This document shows, piece after piece, positions 43,279-52,750 of a DNA stretch of 64,000 bases. Every line of letters begins with the position of its first letter. Within the stretch, counting starts at the first letter, position 1. The translations under genes were made by a program, and so were the position numbers. Under the pieces are notes generated by a model. It did no database searches and was not told the origin of the DNA. It was given only the letters and a program-made list of their open reading frames with translations. Origin of the DNA: Cytophaga hutchinsonii ATCC 33406 (lineage in GTDB: Bacteria; Bacteroidota; Bacteroidia; Cytophagales; Cytophagaceae); assembly GCF_000014145.1 (NCBI RefSeq), contig NC_008255.1:621501-685500 (forward strand). The letters run 5' to 3'.

Positions 43279-44322
43279 TTAACTTTCTTCTTTGTAATAG
43301 ATTTTGTAAAAATTCATGCCGCTGGCATCGTCTCTGCCGCGTTCAATCAGATCTTTGTCGCCATGTATGTAGATATGGAAATTGCGGTCGAGCTTTAATA
43401 CACTTTTAAAAACTTTTGCATATTTTTTTACCGCAGGTGTAGAGATTTCAAATTCATCTACCATCGGCATCTGATGATCTTCCTGAAATTTATTTTTGTA
43501 TTCTTTAAAGGAATCAATCAGCCCTTCATCCTGAATAACATCGTTGGTGAAGGCTTGCATATCAAACGATTCGTTTTTTTTGAAATAATTAACCGAACGG
43601 TTCAGCAGGTCAATCTGGTCGGTTTTAGAAACCTCAAATGTTTCAGGCATCTGATCGGTTACAAAACTCTTACACATGTTCATGTAGTTCTGCGTATAAT
43701 GAAAGCTGTCGTTCCGACTCACAATTTTCAGGAAATCATCTTTCCAGTATTGCGCGTCACTTGATTTATTGGTTTGGTCAACCACACAAACTTTATAGCC
43801 GTTTTCTTTTTCGCTGTTAATAATGAAGCAGCCTTTATCCAGCTTGCGGATATCGATCCCCTTGTCGGATACAGCTTCATAGCCATCGCCCTGGGGAAAT
43901 ATTTTTAAAAAGGTTTCTTTTGTTTCAGATTTAAACAGGCCAATGGCATCCGTGCTTTCCCCGTCGATTACGCAATCATTAAAATGTACCACATATAACT
44001 CACCACCTTTAATCATGGGATGTTTAGACTGTTCATATAAGTGTTTGGCTATATTAATGCTTTGCAGATATAAAGCATCCGGATCAGCAAAGATCGTTGA
44101 GCAATATGTATACAACTCATTTAAATTCAAATCCGTTTCATGATGAAAATGATTGTATTCTTTATTCTTAAACGGATGTGTGAAATAATTCAGAAGCAAT
44201 TCTTTTAACGATTCGTCGTTCAGTTGCAGAGGTGTTTTAGAAATAGTAATGCCTTCTTCATCTGATTTATTGCCAACAAAATGGGTGTAAATTTTCTCAA
44301 AATTCGCTAATTCAATCTGCAT
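43279..44322 (-). CDS. Nucleoid-associated protein, NdpA/YejK (37 kDa) family
   Basis: A 347-residue cytoplasmic protein matching the nucleoid-associated NA37 family by overall pattern: an N-terminal region with SLKELLLNYFTHPFKNKEYN, the central GGELYVVHFNDCVIDGESTD and AIGLFKSETKETFLKI, and the C-terminal DRNFHIYIHGDKDLIERGRD. The length is normal. Members bind DNA loosely and their precise role is unclear. In some genomes they accompany mobile or defence elements, but nothing of that kind is visible nearby. It stands alone, flanked by the repeats and a 177-bp AT-rich gap. Confidence 0.85.
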   Translation of the reverse strand: MQIELANFEKIYTHFVGNKSDEEGITISKTPLQLNDESLKELLLNYFTHPFKNKEYNHFHHETDLNLNELYTYCSTIFADPDALYLQSINIAKHLYEQSKHPMIKGGELYVVHFNDCVIDGESTDAIGLFKSETKETFLKIFPQGDGYEAVSDKGIDIRKLDKGCFIINSEKENGYKVCVVDQTNKSSDAQYWKDDFLKIVSRNDSFHYTQNYMNMCKSFVTDQMPETFEVSKTDQIDLLNRSVNYFKKNESFDMQAFTNDVIQDEGLIDSFKEYKNKFQEDHQMPMVDEFEISTPAVKKYAKVFKSVLKLDRNFHIYIHGDKDLIERGRDDASGMNFYKIYYKEES

Positions 44323-44499
44323 AAATACGTATTCAATATTATATACTTAAAAATATGCATAATAGGACAATTTAAGTATTAAATAGGAAAAGGGTTATCT
44401 ACAAATTATACAGAAAAGAAGACATTATTTTTAAATAGTTATTTATAATCGGCTGAATAGGCTTTTTAGAAAAAAAATAGTAGTATCAATAATTAGATT

Positions 44500-45231
44500 A
44501 TGAAGAATAAAAGAATACGGGGATTGTTTTTAGGAATGATGCTGCTGGGGCTGGCAATACGGGTGTCCGCGCAAACAGACACGGTTAAACTGGGGCAGCC
44601 TGTTTCAAAATACCTTAAACAGTCAATAGTGCCGGTATCGCTGATTGGGGCCGGTATGTTTATGAAACTGCATAATACTCCGTTGAATGATTTGAGTGTT
44701 AAAAATTCAGTAACAACCAATTATCCGGGTTTTCATACCAGCGTTGATGATTACCTGCGCTTTGCATCCATTCCATTTCTGTACGGACTGGATTGGGTCG
44801 GTGTAGAAGCAAAAACAGATGTTAAAAACAGAACGGCAATCTTATTTAAAGCGGAAGTAATCATGTTTATAACAACAACACTGATGAAAAATACAACACA
44901 CGTGATCCGTCCGGATGGAGACGGTGATAAATCATTTCCTTCGGGACATACTGCACAGGCATTTTTAGGTGCGGTAATGATACAGCGGGAATACGGACAT
45001 AAAAGTATCTGGTATCCGATTGGCGCATATACAGTGGCTACATCTGTAGGTGTGCTGCGCGTAATGAACAACAGGCATTATACCAGCGATGTGCTGGTAG
45101 GTGCGGGTATTGGTATGTTAAGCGCACACATTGCATACTGGACACATAGATATAAATGGAATAAGAAAGTAGTTGTAATGCCGATGTACAGCAATCGTGC
45201 TGCGGGTATCTATTTTTCGATGGCGTTTTAA
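44500..45231 (+). CDS. PAP2-family lipid phosphatase with signal peptide
   Basis: A 243-residue membrane phosphatase. All three PAP2 signature blocks are present: KNTTHVIRPDGDGDKSFPSG (blocks 1 and 2, with Lys, Arg-Pro and PSGH) and RVMNNRHYTSDVLVGAGIG (block 3, with Arg, His and Asp). The N-terminus has a cleavable-looking signal (ending VSAQ). Family substrates are phosphatidic acid, undecaprenyl pyrophosphate or lipid A phosphate; the choice cannot be made here. The stop codon is directly followed by a heptanucleotide repeat tract. Confidence 0.92.
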   Translation: MKNKRIRGLFLGMMLLGLAIRVSAQTDTVKLGQPVSKYLKQSIVPVSLIGAGMFMKLHNTPLNDLSVKNSVTTNYPGFHTSVDDYLRFASIPFLYGLDWVGVEAKTDVKNRTAILFKAEVIMFITTTLMKNTTHVIRPDGDGDKSFPSGHTAQAFLGAVMIQREYGHKSIWYPIGAYTVATSVGVLRVMNNRHYTSDVLVGAGIGMLSAHIAYWTHRYKWNKKVVVMPMYSNRAAGIYFSMAF

Positions 45232-45233
45232 TA

Positions 45234-45317
45234 GAATTATGAATTATGAATTATGAATTATGAATTATGAATTATGAATTATGAATTATGAATTATGAAT
45301 TATGAATTATGAATTAT
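45234..45317. repeat. Heptanucleotide microsatellite (GAATTAT)x12
   Basis: Twelve perfect, uninterrupted copies of GAATTAT (84 bp) begin two bases after the PAP2 stop and end nine bases before a promoter-like TACTTTG. Perfect copies imply recent slippage. It creates overlapping ATG/TGA codons on the plus strand but no gene. Confidence 0.97.
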
Positions 45318-45325
45318 GAATCACA

Positions 45326-45332
45326 TACTTTG
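45326..45332 (+). promoter_or_regulatory. Putative -7 promoter element of nnr
   Basis: TACTTTG, a near match to TAnnTTTG, lies 42 bp before the nnr ATG. The corresponding -33 region falls inside the heptanucleotide tract. Confidence 0.4.
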
Positions 45333-45374
45333 AAAGTAATATTTAATTTCTGTTTATAATAAACGATTACAAAT

Positions 45375-46874
45375 ATGAAGATTTTAACAGCGGCACAAAT
45401 TCATCAATTGGATCTTTACACCCAGGAAGCAGAACACATTACATCACTTGCTTTGATGGAGCGGGCAGCAGAAGCATTTGTCGGATGGTTTACCAAACAT
45501 ACCTCGCTGCAAAAAGAAATATGGGTATTTTGCGGAAGAGGGAATAATGGCGGAGATGGTTTGGCAATTGCCTGCTTACTGATCAACCGAGGTTACAAAG
45601 TAAAACCGTTTATTGTAAAATCCGGGCCGCTTACTTCCGACTGTGCAGCAAACCTGTCGCGCCTGGAAAAAATGGTTGCTGTTACATCCATTGTCACAGA
45701 AGAAGATCTCGTTAAAATTCCTGCCAATATACTGATTATTGATGCCTTGTTAGGTTCCGGCCTGAACCGCGAAGTAACAGGTGTATATGCAGCGATTATA
45801 GATAAGATCAATGCAACAGAAAATAAAGTGTATGCGGTAGATGTACCGTCTGGTTTGTACAGTGATTATCCGGCAAAGCACGCGGCAATTATTACAGCCG
45901 ATCACACCATTACATTTCAGATGCCCAAGCTGATGCTGTTTTTGTCAGACCATGAAGCATTCACAGGTGCATGGCACATTGTTGATATTGGTTTAAAGAT
46001 GGAAGGTGCGGCAGATATCGTAAGCGATTATTCCTATACAGATGCTGCAGTTATTCATAAAATGATACGCAAACGGCCGGTGTTTTCACATAAAGGCACG
46101 TTTGGAAAAGTATTGCTTATAGCAGGAAGTAAAGGAATGATGGGGGCTGCAACACTTGCGGCAAAATCAATTTTGCGTACCGGTGCCGGTTTGGTTTGTG
46201 TACACATTCCCGGCAGTGGTGTTGATATTGTACAGACACTTATTCCTGAAGCCATATTAAGTATTGATCCGAATAAAGAAGTGGTAACAGTATTGCCGGA
46301 TATAGATGGTTACAGTGCAATAGGTATCGGTGTTGGTTTAGGGGAGCATCCGTATACGGCAGACGTGCTGGAAGAATTACTCGTATCTTCTGTTGATCCA
46401 TTGGTTATTGATGCAAGCGCATTAAATATTTTAGCTTCGAATCCACATTGGATCACACATATTCCGCCCAACAGTATTTTAACGCCGCACCCGAGAGAAC
46501 TGGAGCGTTTGGCAGGTATGAAATTTCAGAACAGCTGGGAACGTTTGCATAAAGCGATTGAAATGGCTAAAAAAATGCAGGTGATCATTGTTTTGAAAGG
46601 TGCGTACACCGCGGTAGTTATGCCTACAGGCGTGGTACACTTTAATTCTACCGGCAATTCAGGCCTGGCTACAGCAGGCAGCGGAGATGTATTAACAGGT
46701 ATCATTACATCCTTTTTGGCGCAAGGCTATAGCCCGGCCGATGCAGCGCGGCTCGGCGTATTCGCGCATGGGTATGCGGGAGATGCTGCCGCAGAAGTAA
46801 AATCAAAAGCCGGTATGATCGCATCAGACATTACAGAATATTTACCCATGTTTTTTCTTGATTTTGAAGAATAG
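45375..46874 (+). CDS. nnr: Bifunctional NAD(P)H-hydrate repair enzyme (epimerase/dehydratase)
   Basis: A 499-residue two-domain repair enzyme for damaged NADH/NADPH hydrates. The N-terminal YjeF epimerase domain (about 1-210) has FCGRGNNGGDGLAIACLL and VDVPSGLYSDYPAK. The C-terminal ADP/ATP-dependent dehydratase domain (about 225-495, YjeF_C/ribokinase-like) has KGTFGKVLLIAGSKGMMGAA, ILTPHPRELERLAG and the phosphate-binding GNSGLATAGSGDVLTGIITS. Both active-site regions look complete. It is a single gene, preceded by a microsatellite and followed by a palindromic repeat. Confidence 0.96.
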   Translation: MKILTAAQIHQLDLYTQEAEHITSLALMERAAEAFVGWFTKHTSLQKEIWVFCGRGNNGGDGLAIACLLINRGYKVKPFIVKSGPLTSDCAANLSRLEKMVAVTSIVTEEDLVKIPANILIIDALLGSGLNREVTGVYAAIIDKINATENKVYAVDVPSGLYSDYPAKHAAIITADHTITFQMPKLMLFLSDHEAFTGAWHIVDIGLKMEGAADIVSDYSYTDAAVIHKMIRKRPVFSHKGTFGKVLLIAGSKGMMGAATLAAKSILRTGAGLVCVHIPGSGVDIVQTLIPEAILSIDPNKEVVTVLPDIDGYSAIGIGVGLGEHPYTADVLEELLVSSVDPLVIDASALNILASNPHWITHIPPNSILTPHPRELERLAGMKFQNSWERLHKAIEMAKKMQVIIVLKGAYTAVVMPTGVVHFNSTGNSGLATAGSGDVLTGIITSFLAQGYSPADAARLGVFAHGYAGDAAAEVKSKAGMIASDITEYLPMFFLDFEE

Positions 46875-46906
46875 ATCCTAATCACATTCACAGCCCACAT
46901 TCACAG

Positions 46907-46926
46907 CCCACGGCTTCAGCCGTGGG
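46907..46926. repeat. Short palindromic dispersed repeat
   Basis: A perfect 20-bp palindrome-type hairpin, CCCACGGCTTCAGCCGTGGG, between the convergent nnr and Cache-channel genes. It has the same CCCACG...CGTGGG frame as the repeats at 42960 and 54137, with a different but still self-complementary centre. It may end transcription from both sides. Confidence 0.8.
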
Positions 46927-46953
46927 TGAGGGAGGGAGAGTACCAATTATATA

Positions 46954-49083
46954 TCAATAAAACAATACCAGCGTAATCAATATACTGGCCAGCATAAACA
47001 GCGGCCAGAAGATCAGTTTGGGAATGTAATTATTGTTGTAGTCAACAAACGCATAATGCTTTGCTGAAGAAAATAACAGGGCGTTCACCGTTACCAGTAA
47101 GACGTAGATGTAAACAATGAAATAAATGTATTCCAGGTATGTCACCATTTCTATTTCAAGCGTATTGCGGAGATCAATGTGAGAGATTACAATTACAAAA
47201 AAGAACGCTGCACAGCTGTTAATGACGCCAAAGGTATTATAACCCGAAATTTCAACCTGGGTTTTTGAAAATATAACAATCACACCGAACAGCATCAGCT
47301 GGATAATAAGCAGTGGCAGAATGTGTGCGATCAGTGCACCGATTATTTTTCTGCTTAAGATAATATTAAAACTCAGTTCGGGTAAATTGCGCTGGCGCTG
47401 ATAATGCTGCAAGCCGAAATTCGTATTCAGATTTTTATATTCATACGAAAAATAACTGCCCAGAAAATCCCAGCCTACCAACGGAATGCTTTTGTTGATT
47501 CCCGGGTCGGTAGACGGGATCAGCGATTCATACGCATCCGCATCGGGTACCAGAAATATGTTTTTGCCAACTGTATGATGGCGGAGATTAACTTTCAGGT
47601 CTTTTCGATCAAAGGGATACAATTTGTAATCCACTTTATTTAAAATGTTCAACCGGAAATTCCAGCCGATAACGCGGTGGCCGTCTTCGATCCGGTCATA
47701 CACTTCTTCCATGTTAAAAGCTTCTGCATCGGTTGATAGGTCAGGGAAACTCACACCGGGCTCAACATCTTTATGTAAAACGGTGTCGAGCTTTTGCCAG
47801 ATGCTTCCGTTTAAACCGATAAGCCTGCCATCTTTAAATTCAATGTTGCGCACATAAATACCGGTTGGAATATAAACAGGTTTGTCTTCATGCAATATTT
47901 CTGATTCTCCATTGGTCTGATTGATAAATGTATTGATACCGTTTACATCCGAGATAACAGTTTCGTCGGAAGCATAATCAAACATCGGCTGCTGCTGGTG
48001 TCTGAACCAGATAAAACCGATCTCAACAAGTAATAAAAAAGTTATTTCTGCAGCAATGATCCAGATACGTTCTGCTTTATATAATTTGAAAAGTAAAATA
48101 CTGCCGCTGATAAGGGCGAATAAAATAAAGATGGATAAAATAATTTCCCGTTTATAGCTGTATTCGAAATCGGGCTCGATCTCATCTTTGATGATGTTAA
48201 CAGCAATCGACCATTTAGTCGTCGGGATGGGTTGATAGAATACGATTGATGTTCTGTTTAGCAATGGATTTAAATATTCTACATATCCTGTTTCTTTATT
48301 CAGCAGTTTTTTGACTGCCTGTTTATATCGGGGATCATCCGTTTCTTCTGACACGTCATTCATAGATTTCAGCGAAAGTAAATAATCTTCCCGCGGATGG
48401 GAAAGTATATGGCCTTCTTTGGAAACCAACATTGCGTAACCTGTTTTTCCAAGTTTCAGTGTGTTCAATAATTTATTAAAACCCTGTAAAGAAAACGTAA
48501 TATCTACCACACCAATTTTTTTAGAAGGGTCTTTGGTATCATAAAACGGAATGCCGTATTCTGTTACTACGGCCTGAGCTGCCGGTCCGTAGCCGGGCTC
48601 GGCCCAGAAGATGTCTTTTTCTATCGGATTGAAAACCCAGGCACTGTAGTTCCAGCGCGTGCGGTCGGTATAGTCATACAGTTCACCCGTCTGTAAAATG
48701 CGGTCTTCTTTTTTGCTGTAGAATGGTGCGTAGAGGCGTTGTTTCGGATTGAATTGATACGGCAGATAAGCAACCGTTACACCTAAAATATACGGCTGCG
48801 TATCGGCAACTTTTTTAAGGTGCTGTTCAATTTCTTCTTTGGTAAAATTTCTATGGCTTAATGAATCGGCGAATTGCTGTGCTGTGCGGCTGATGTTCGA
48901 TAACACAGAATCGATTTTGTGTGTAGCAGCTTGTGCAGTGTGTGCTCCAAAAGCAATGGTCTGCCGTTGAATTTCTTTTTTTCCTTGTATAAAAATGACA
49001 CCCCAGATTCCGACTGATAAGATGGACAGAATAAAAACAAGCAGACAACCTGTTTTAAAATATTTTTTCAGGTAATAGATCAT
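46954..49083 (-). CDS. Cache sensor domain fused to a pentameric ligand-gated ion channel
   Basis: The preferred start is ATG at 49083 (709 residues); the frame is also open to TTG 49116. Residues 12-32 form an anchor helix. Residues 33-311 are a periplasmic double-Cache domain (IFWAEPGYGPAAQAVVTEYG, IGVVDITFSLQGFNKLLNTL, KTGYAMLVSKEGHILSHPRE). Helices at 313-334 and 339-360 return the chain outside. Residues about 369-575 form a beta-sandwich with YPFDRKDLKVNLRHH (489 onward), matching the Pro-loop signature of pentameric channels (compare YPFDSQ or FPFDRQ). Four helices follow: M1 576-604 with Pro590, M2 615-635, M3 647-671 and M4 687-708. The topology is consistent throughout. A ligand-gated cation or anion channel is likely; ligand and selectivity are unknown. 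Confidence 0.82.
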   Translation of the reverse strand: MIYYLKKYFKTGCLLVFILSILSVGIWGVIFIQGKKEIQRQTIAFGAHTAQAATHKIDSVLSNISRTAQQFADSLSHRNFTKEEIEQHLKKVADTQPYILGVTVAYLPYQFNPKQRLYAPFYSKKEDRILQTGELYDYTDRTRWNYSAWVFNPIEKDIFWAEPGYGPAAQAVVTEYGIPFYDTKDPSKKIGVVDITFSLQGFNKLLNTLKLGKTGYAMLVSKEGHILSHPREDYLLSLKSMNDVSEETDDPRYKQAVKKLLNKETGYVEYLNPLLNRTSIVFYQPIPTTKWSIAVNIIKDEIEPDFEYSYKREIILSIFILFALISGSILLFKLYKAERIWIIAAEITFLLLVEIGFIWFRHQQQPMFDYASDETVISDVNGINTFINQTNGESEILHEDKPVYIPTGIYVRNIEFKDGRLIGLNGSIWQKLDTVLHKDVEPGVSFPDLSTDAEAFNMEEVYDRIEDGHRVIGWNFRLNILNKVDYKLYPFDRKDLKVNLRHHTVGKNIFLVPDADAYESLIPSTDPGINKSIPLVGWDFLGSYFSYEYKNLNTNFGLQHYQRQRNLPELSFNIILSRKIIGALIAHILPLLIIQLMLFGVIVIFSKTQVEISGYNTFGVINSCAAFFFVIVISHIDLRNTLEIEMVTYLEYIYFIVYIYVLLVTVNALLFSSAKHYAFVDYNNNYIPKLIFWPLFMLASILITLVLFY

Positions 49084-49270
49084 TATATGTATGCGTAAAA
49101 AGTAAAAAGAAAACAATGGCTTTTGCAGCTCAATGCTAATGAGTTAGGCTTCGCGTAATTAAAGATACAAATCCCTGATAAAAGGAGAAATGAAATGTTT
49201 AAATAATTATTCGTTCGTTCTTTGTAAAGAAATAGTTAAATCAGGCAGGAATATTTTTGTGTCAGCCGGT

Positions 49271-49306
49271 TAATAAAAAAGGCTTCTGAATATTCAGAAG
49301 CCTTTT
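49271..49306 (-). terminator. Terminator of the M1 peptidase/lipoprotein unit
   Basis: A perfect palindrome, AAGGCTTCTGAATATTCAGAAGCCTT, with flanking A and T runs at 49275-49306. On the minus strand it is followed by a T run (TTTTTTATTA). It lies 16 bp after the lipoprotein stop. Confidence 0.9.
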
Positions 49307-49321
49307 AAAAAGATCCAATAA

Positions 49322-49909
49322 TTAGTATTCAATTGGCCTTTCTGCCCACATATCAACCGATTCAGGAGCAAACATCCGTGATTTCATATCGTTCAGCATT
49401 AAACGTTCTTCGCCTTTCTGATATCCTACAAACAATACATCCTGTTCATGCTGATATAAAAAGAATGCTTTGTTTTTTGAACCTTTTGCAGCAGCACCTT
49501 CAGCATATAAAAAACCATCTGAATCCTTTTTTAATGCTTTCGCTGTTGTCAGGAATTTTTTGTATTCATCAAACTTATCACCTAAGATTATTTGCATGCG
49601 CATTTTTAACGGCTCTTTATTTAGTGCTCCGGATGTGAGCAGGTTATCACCCGGCTTTAACCCAAACGGATTGTTTGCAGGTGTAGTAACCGGTTTCTTT
49701 AATAAACTGTCAACTACTTTACTGTTGGGCGGGATTATTTTTTTCTCCATCGGAGCAGGCTTGGATGCCGTGTCAACACTGCTTTGTGTTGCAGTTAATG
49801 CCGCAATGGAATCAGTCTGTGCTTGTGTAAGTGTTTCTTTCGGAGGTTTCTGATCGCATGACCATAACGCAAAACAAGCAGCAGCAACGAGGATGGATAA
49901 GTGTTTCAT
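49322..49909 (-). CDS. Lipoprotein of unknown function, co-transcribed with the M1 peptidase
   Basis: A 195-residue lipoprotein (lipid Cys18, ALWSCDQK). A Thr/Pro/Lys-rich linker up to about residue 80 is followed by a small globular domain of about 110 residues (NPFGLKPGDNLLTSGALNKE, MRMQIILGDKFDEYKKFLTT, FLYQHEQDVLFVGYQKGEER). I do not recognise the domain. It starts 28 bp after the M1 peptidase stop and is followed by a strong terminator. A role beside that peptidase on the cell envelope is possible but not shown. Confidence 0.8.
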   Translation of the reverse strand: MKHLSILVAAACFALWSCDQKPPKETLTQAQTDSIAALTATQSSVDTASKPAPMEKKIIPPNSKVVDSLLKKPVTTPANNPFGLKPGDNLLTSGALNKEPLKMRMQIILGDKFDEYKKFLTTAKALKKDSDGFLYAEGAAAKGSKNKAFFLYQHEQDVLFVGYQKGEERLMLNDMKSRMFAPESVDMWAERPIEY

Positions 49910-49937
49910 AGTGAAAAACGTATTTGATTTGTATGGA

Positions 49938-52421
49938 TTAGTTTTTTAAAGATTTATCCAGATATTGATAATACAGGGTAGCATTCTGGCGAATCACTTC
50001 ATGCTGATTATTTATACTGATGTCTTTTAATAATTTGCTTGCACGGGCTTTGTCTTCATTGCCCAGCTGCAGCGCGTATTTGGTAAACAGGCCCATCAGG
50101 TTATATACATCCTGATCAGATGCCTGCTGCATTTTTTCTTCAAACCAGTTATAGTGTGTCTGATCGTTGGTTTGTATGAAATATGCCGCTAAGCTTGATA
50201 TGAAGTTTACGTTATTAATAGATTCAAATTCTTTTATGCGCGCAACTGTTTCCGCATCCTGCAATACCAGTAAGGCTTTTAGACTTGCACCGGAAACGTA
50301 ATAAGAAGGATCATTCAATCCTTTTTTATAAATAGAAATATAGTCGGCATTATTTTCTAAGGAAGCAACCAGAGAAATAGCTTTAGAACGCAGCTCGCCA
50401 TTTGGTTCTGTCTGGGCCATCTCTTTCATTTTTGGAATAAATACCGTCTCAAGATTTGGTACCGCACGTTTTGTGAATTCTAATAAGGCAACCGAACGTA
50501 CTTCAGCAGAACGGTCATTCAATGCTTTAGTAAGAAAGTCTATGTTTTCAGGCTGAACAAGGTAGGGATTATCTTTTGCTGAAGCTGGTTTTACCAAAGC
50601 TTCAAACGCATTTTTACGCAGTAGGTAATCTGTCCCGTATAAAAATTGTCCTTTCAATAACGTTCTGTTTTTTTCATGCTGAACCGTACCAACAACAAGA
50701 TGCTTGCTGTCTACAACCAGATAAGATAGTTCTGAAACTGAAACCGGCAGCACGATAGAATCTTTCTTCTGGCTGATCCAGTAACGCGCAGAGCGCAGCG
50801 TTGTGTCGCCGGATGTTCTGTAATCAATCTGTAAGGGAATGCGATACAGCGTACCTTCTGTTGTGTCCTGCATCTGTTCAATAACGATCTCAGTTTTTTT
50901 ATCTTTAGAAACATGATGCTCAACACTCAGCTGAGCATGTCCGCGTTTCATGAACCACGTGTCAAAGAACCAGTGCATGTCTTCGCCGGTAACATCTTCA
51001 AAAGCCATACGCAGCTCATCAATTTCAACAGGTGAATAGGCATTGCGTGTTAAATAGAGATTCAAGGATTTATAAAATGCTTCTTCTCCAACCGCATCAC
51101 GCAGCATATTCAATACAAGCCCGCCTTTGTTGTAACTATGTCTGTCAAACATTTCTTCAATGTCTGTATAATGAAAACGGATCAACGGATTCTGAGTCGT
51201 TTCAGCTTCGGATAAATATCCTTCCAGATCTTCCTGTGCATGCTTCAATCCGGCTTCGTAACCATGTTTGTGTTCAAACCAGGCAATCTCAGAAAAGTTT
51301 GCAAACGATTCGTTCAATGGCAGGTTCGACCAGCTTTCGCAGGTTACCAGATCACCAAACCAATGGTGGAACAATTCGTGTGCGATAATCTGTTCCCAGT
51401 TATCATCTACTAAAAAACGATCATCCACTTCCAGTGCTTCCATGAAAATACTGGCAGACGTATTTTCCATTGCTCCTGACACAAAATCACGCACCACAAT
51501 CTGAGAATATTTCGGCCAAGGGAACGGATAATTTAATTTCGTTGAAAAGAATTCGATCATGGCTGGTGTTTCACCAAAAATGCTGCGCGCATATTTTTCA
51601 TACGCCGGCTCAACGTAATAGCTTACTTCAATGCCATTCCAGGTATCTGTTACTTTTGCAAACTCGCCAACAGCCATCATAAATAAATAAGGGGCATGTG
51701 GTTTTTTCATCGACCACGACCAGGTCAGCGTGCCGTCTGCATTTTCAGTTTTATAATTTAATTCACCGTTTGAAATAACCTGATATTTTTTATCAGCTGT
51801 AATGTACATCTCCTGGGTGCTGCGTTGATTGGGCGAATCAAACGTAGGGAACCAGCACGATGCAGATTGCGTTTCGCCTTGTGTCCACACCTGTGTAGGT
51901 TTTTTCGGATCTGTTTCTAATGGATCAATAAAGTACAATCCTTTTTCCTCTGTGATCGCGTCGCTGCCTGTTTTGGGAAGGTCATCCGGTTTTGCGGTAT
52001 AATCAATGACAAGCTTTAAGGTATCGGTACGGGTATAATTTTTATCCAGCGTAATGGTAATTGCTTTAGAATCGTATGTATAACTGCTGATCTTTGCGCC
52101 ATTCAGGTAACTGATGGAATGAATATCAAATCCTTTCGCCTGTAATACCACTGTGTTTTGGGCGTAAAAATGCGGCTTTGCAGAAAGCGTTGCTTTACCC
52201 AGCAAATGTTTTTTCTTGAAATCGAAGGATACTTCAAGCTTGGTGTGAATCAGATCCCAGTAAAGCGGATTGCTTGGGTTGTATGCTCCACGGCTTGTTT
52301 GTATAGTTTTAGGTGTATTTTTTTCACTTGTCTTTGCAGGTTGTTTTTTACATGCAGATAATAGAACAACAGCAGTAAAGAATAAAAGAAGGGGAAATTG
52401 AAATAAACGTTTTGTAGACAT
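49938..52421 (-). CDS. M1-family zinc aminopeptidase, lipoprotein
   Basis: The preferred start is ATG at 52421 (827 residues); TTG 52430 is also open. The N-terminus is a lipoprotein signal (Cys24, LLSACKKQ), so the enzyme sits on the envelope. The catalytic domain has the substrate-anchoring GAMEN (316-320), zinc ligands in HELFHH (His348, Glu349, His352) and NESFANF (Glu371), and the conserved Tyr region in DRHSYNKGGLVLNMLRDAVG. The C-terminal 200 or so residues form HEAT-like repeats (LNDRSAEVRSVALLEFTKRA). Members remove N-terminal amino acids from peptides. It is co-transcribed with a small lipoprotein. Confidence 0.94.
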   Translation of the reverse strand: MSTKRLFQFPLLLFFTAVVLLSACKKQPAKTSEKNTPKTIQTSRGAYNPSNPLYWDLIHTKLEVSFDFKKKHLLGKATLSAKPHFYAQNTVVLQAKGFDIHSISYLNGAKISSYTYDSKAITITLDKNYTRTDTLKLVIDYTAKPDDLPKTGSDAITEEKGLYFIDPLETDPKKPTQVWTQGETQSASCWFPTFDSPNQRSTQEMYITADKKYQVISNGELNYKTENADGTLTWSWSMKKPHAPYLFMMAVGEFAKVTDTWNGIEVSYYVEPAYEKYARSIFGETPAMIEFFSTKLNYPFPWPKYSQIVVRDFVSGAMENTSASIFMEALEVDDRFLVDDNWEQIIAHELFHHWFGDLVTCESWSNLPLNESFANFSEIAWFEHKHGYEAGLKHAQEDLEGYLSEAETTQNPLIRFHYTDIEEMFDRHSYNKGGLVLNMLRDAVGEEAFYKSLNLYLTRNAYSPVEIDELRMAFEDVTGEDMHWFFDTWFMKRGHAQLSVEHHVSKDKKTEIVIEQMQDTTEGTLYRIPLQIDYRTSGDTTLRSARYWISQKKDSIVLPVSVSELSYLVVDSKHLVVGTVQHEKNRTLLKGQFLYGTDYLLRKNAFEALVKPASAKDNPYLVQPENIDFLTKALNDRSAEVRSVALLEFTKRAVPNLETVFIPKMKEMAQTEPNGELRSKAISLVASLENNADYISIYKKGLNDPSYYVSGASLKALLVLQDAETVARIKEFESINNVNFISSLAAYFIQTNDQTHYNWFEEKMQQASDQDVYNLMGLFTKYALQLGNEDKARASKLLKDISINNQHEVIRQNATLYYQYLDKSLKN

Positions 52422-52430
52422 GATGTACAA

Positions 52431-52750
52431 TTAAAATAAAGCTGTGCGCACCCATCTGAGCCGCATACGTTATACTACAATTTTAAGTATAAAGATGCAT
52501 TTATGCTTGATTTAACACGTATTTATTATGAACAGAAACGAATAGCCGGTGAGGCAGTATATACGTGTATCACATACATAACCGCTTGATTATAATGCGC
52601 TAAATGTAATTTGTTGATATTTTTCTTCAAAAACGGGCGTGTTAAGCGGTCATCCATTTTCCTATTAAGCAAAATGGATATATATTTGTAGGATTTGGCA
52701 TCGTTAGTTTGTCATTTCAGCATGTTCCCGGTATTGAAAAATAAGAAACT
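52431..52750. other. Divergent intergenic region between the M1 peptidase and pyrH
   Basis: About 320 bp between divergent genes. On the plus strand TATATTTG at 52681-52688 is an exact TAnnTTTG match, 62 bp before the pyrH ATG, and is the likely pyrH-frr promoter. I see no small gene, RNA or repeat in the rest. Confidence 0.6.
52681..52688 (+). promoter_or_regulatory. Putative -7 promoter element of pyrH-frr
   Basis: TATATTTG matches the Bacteroidota -7 consensus TAnnTTTG exactly and would give a 5' UTR of about 55 bases before pyrH. Confidence 0.6.
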
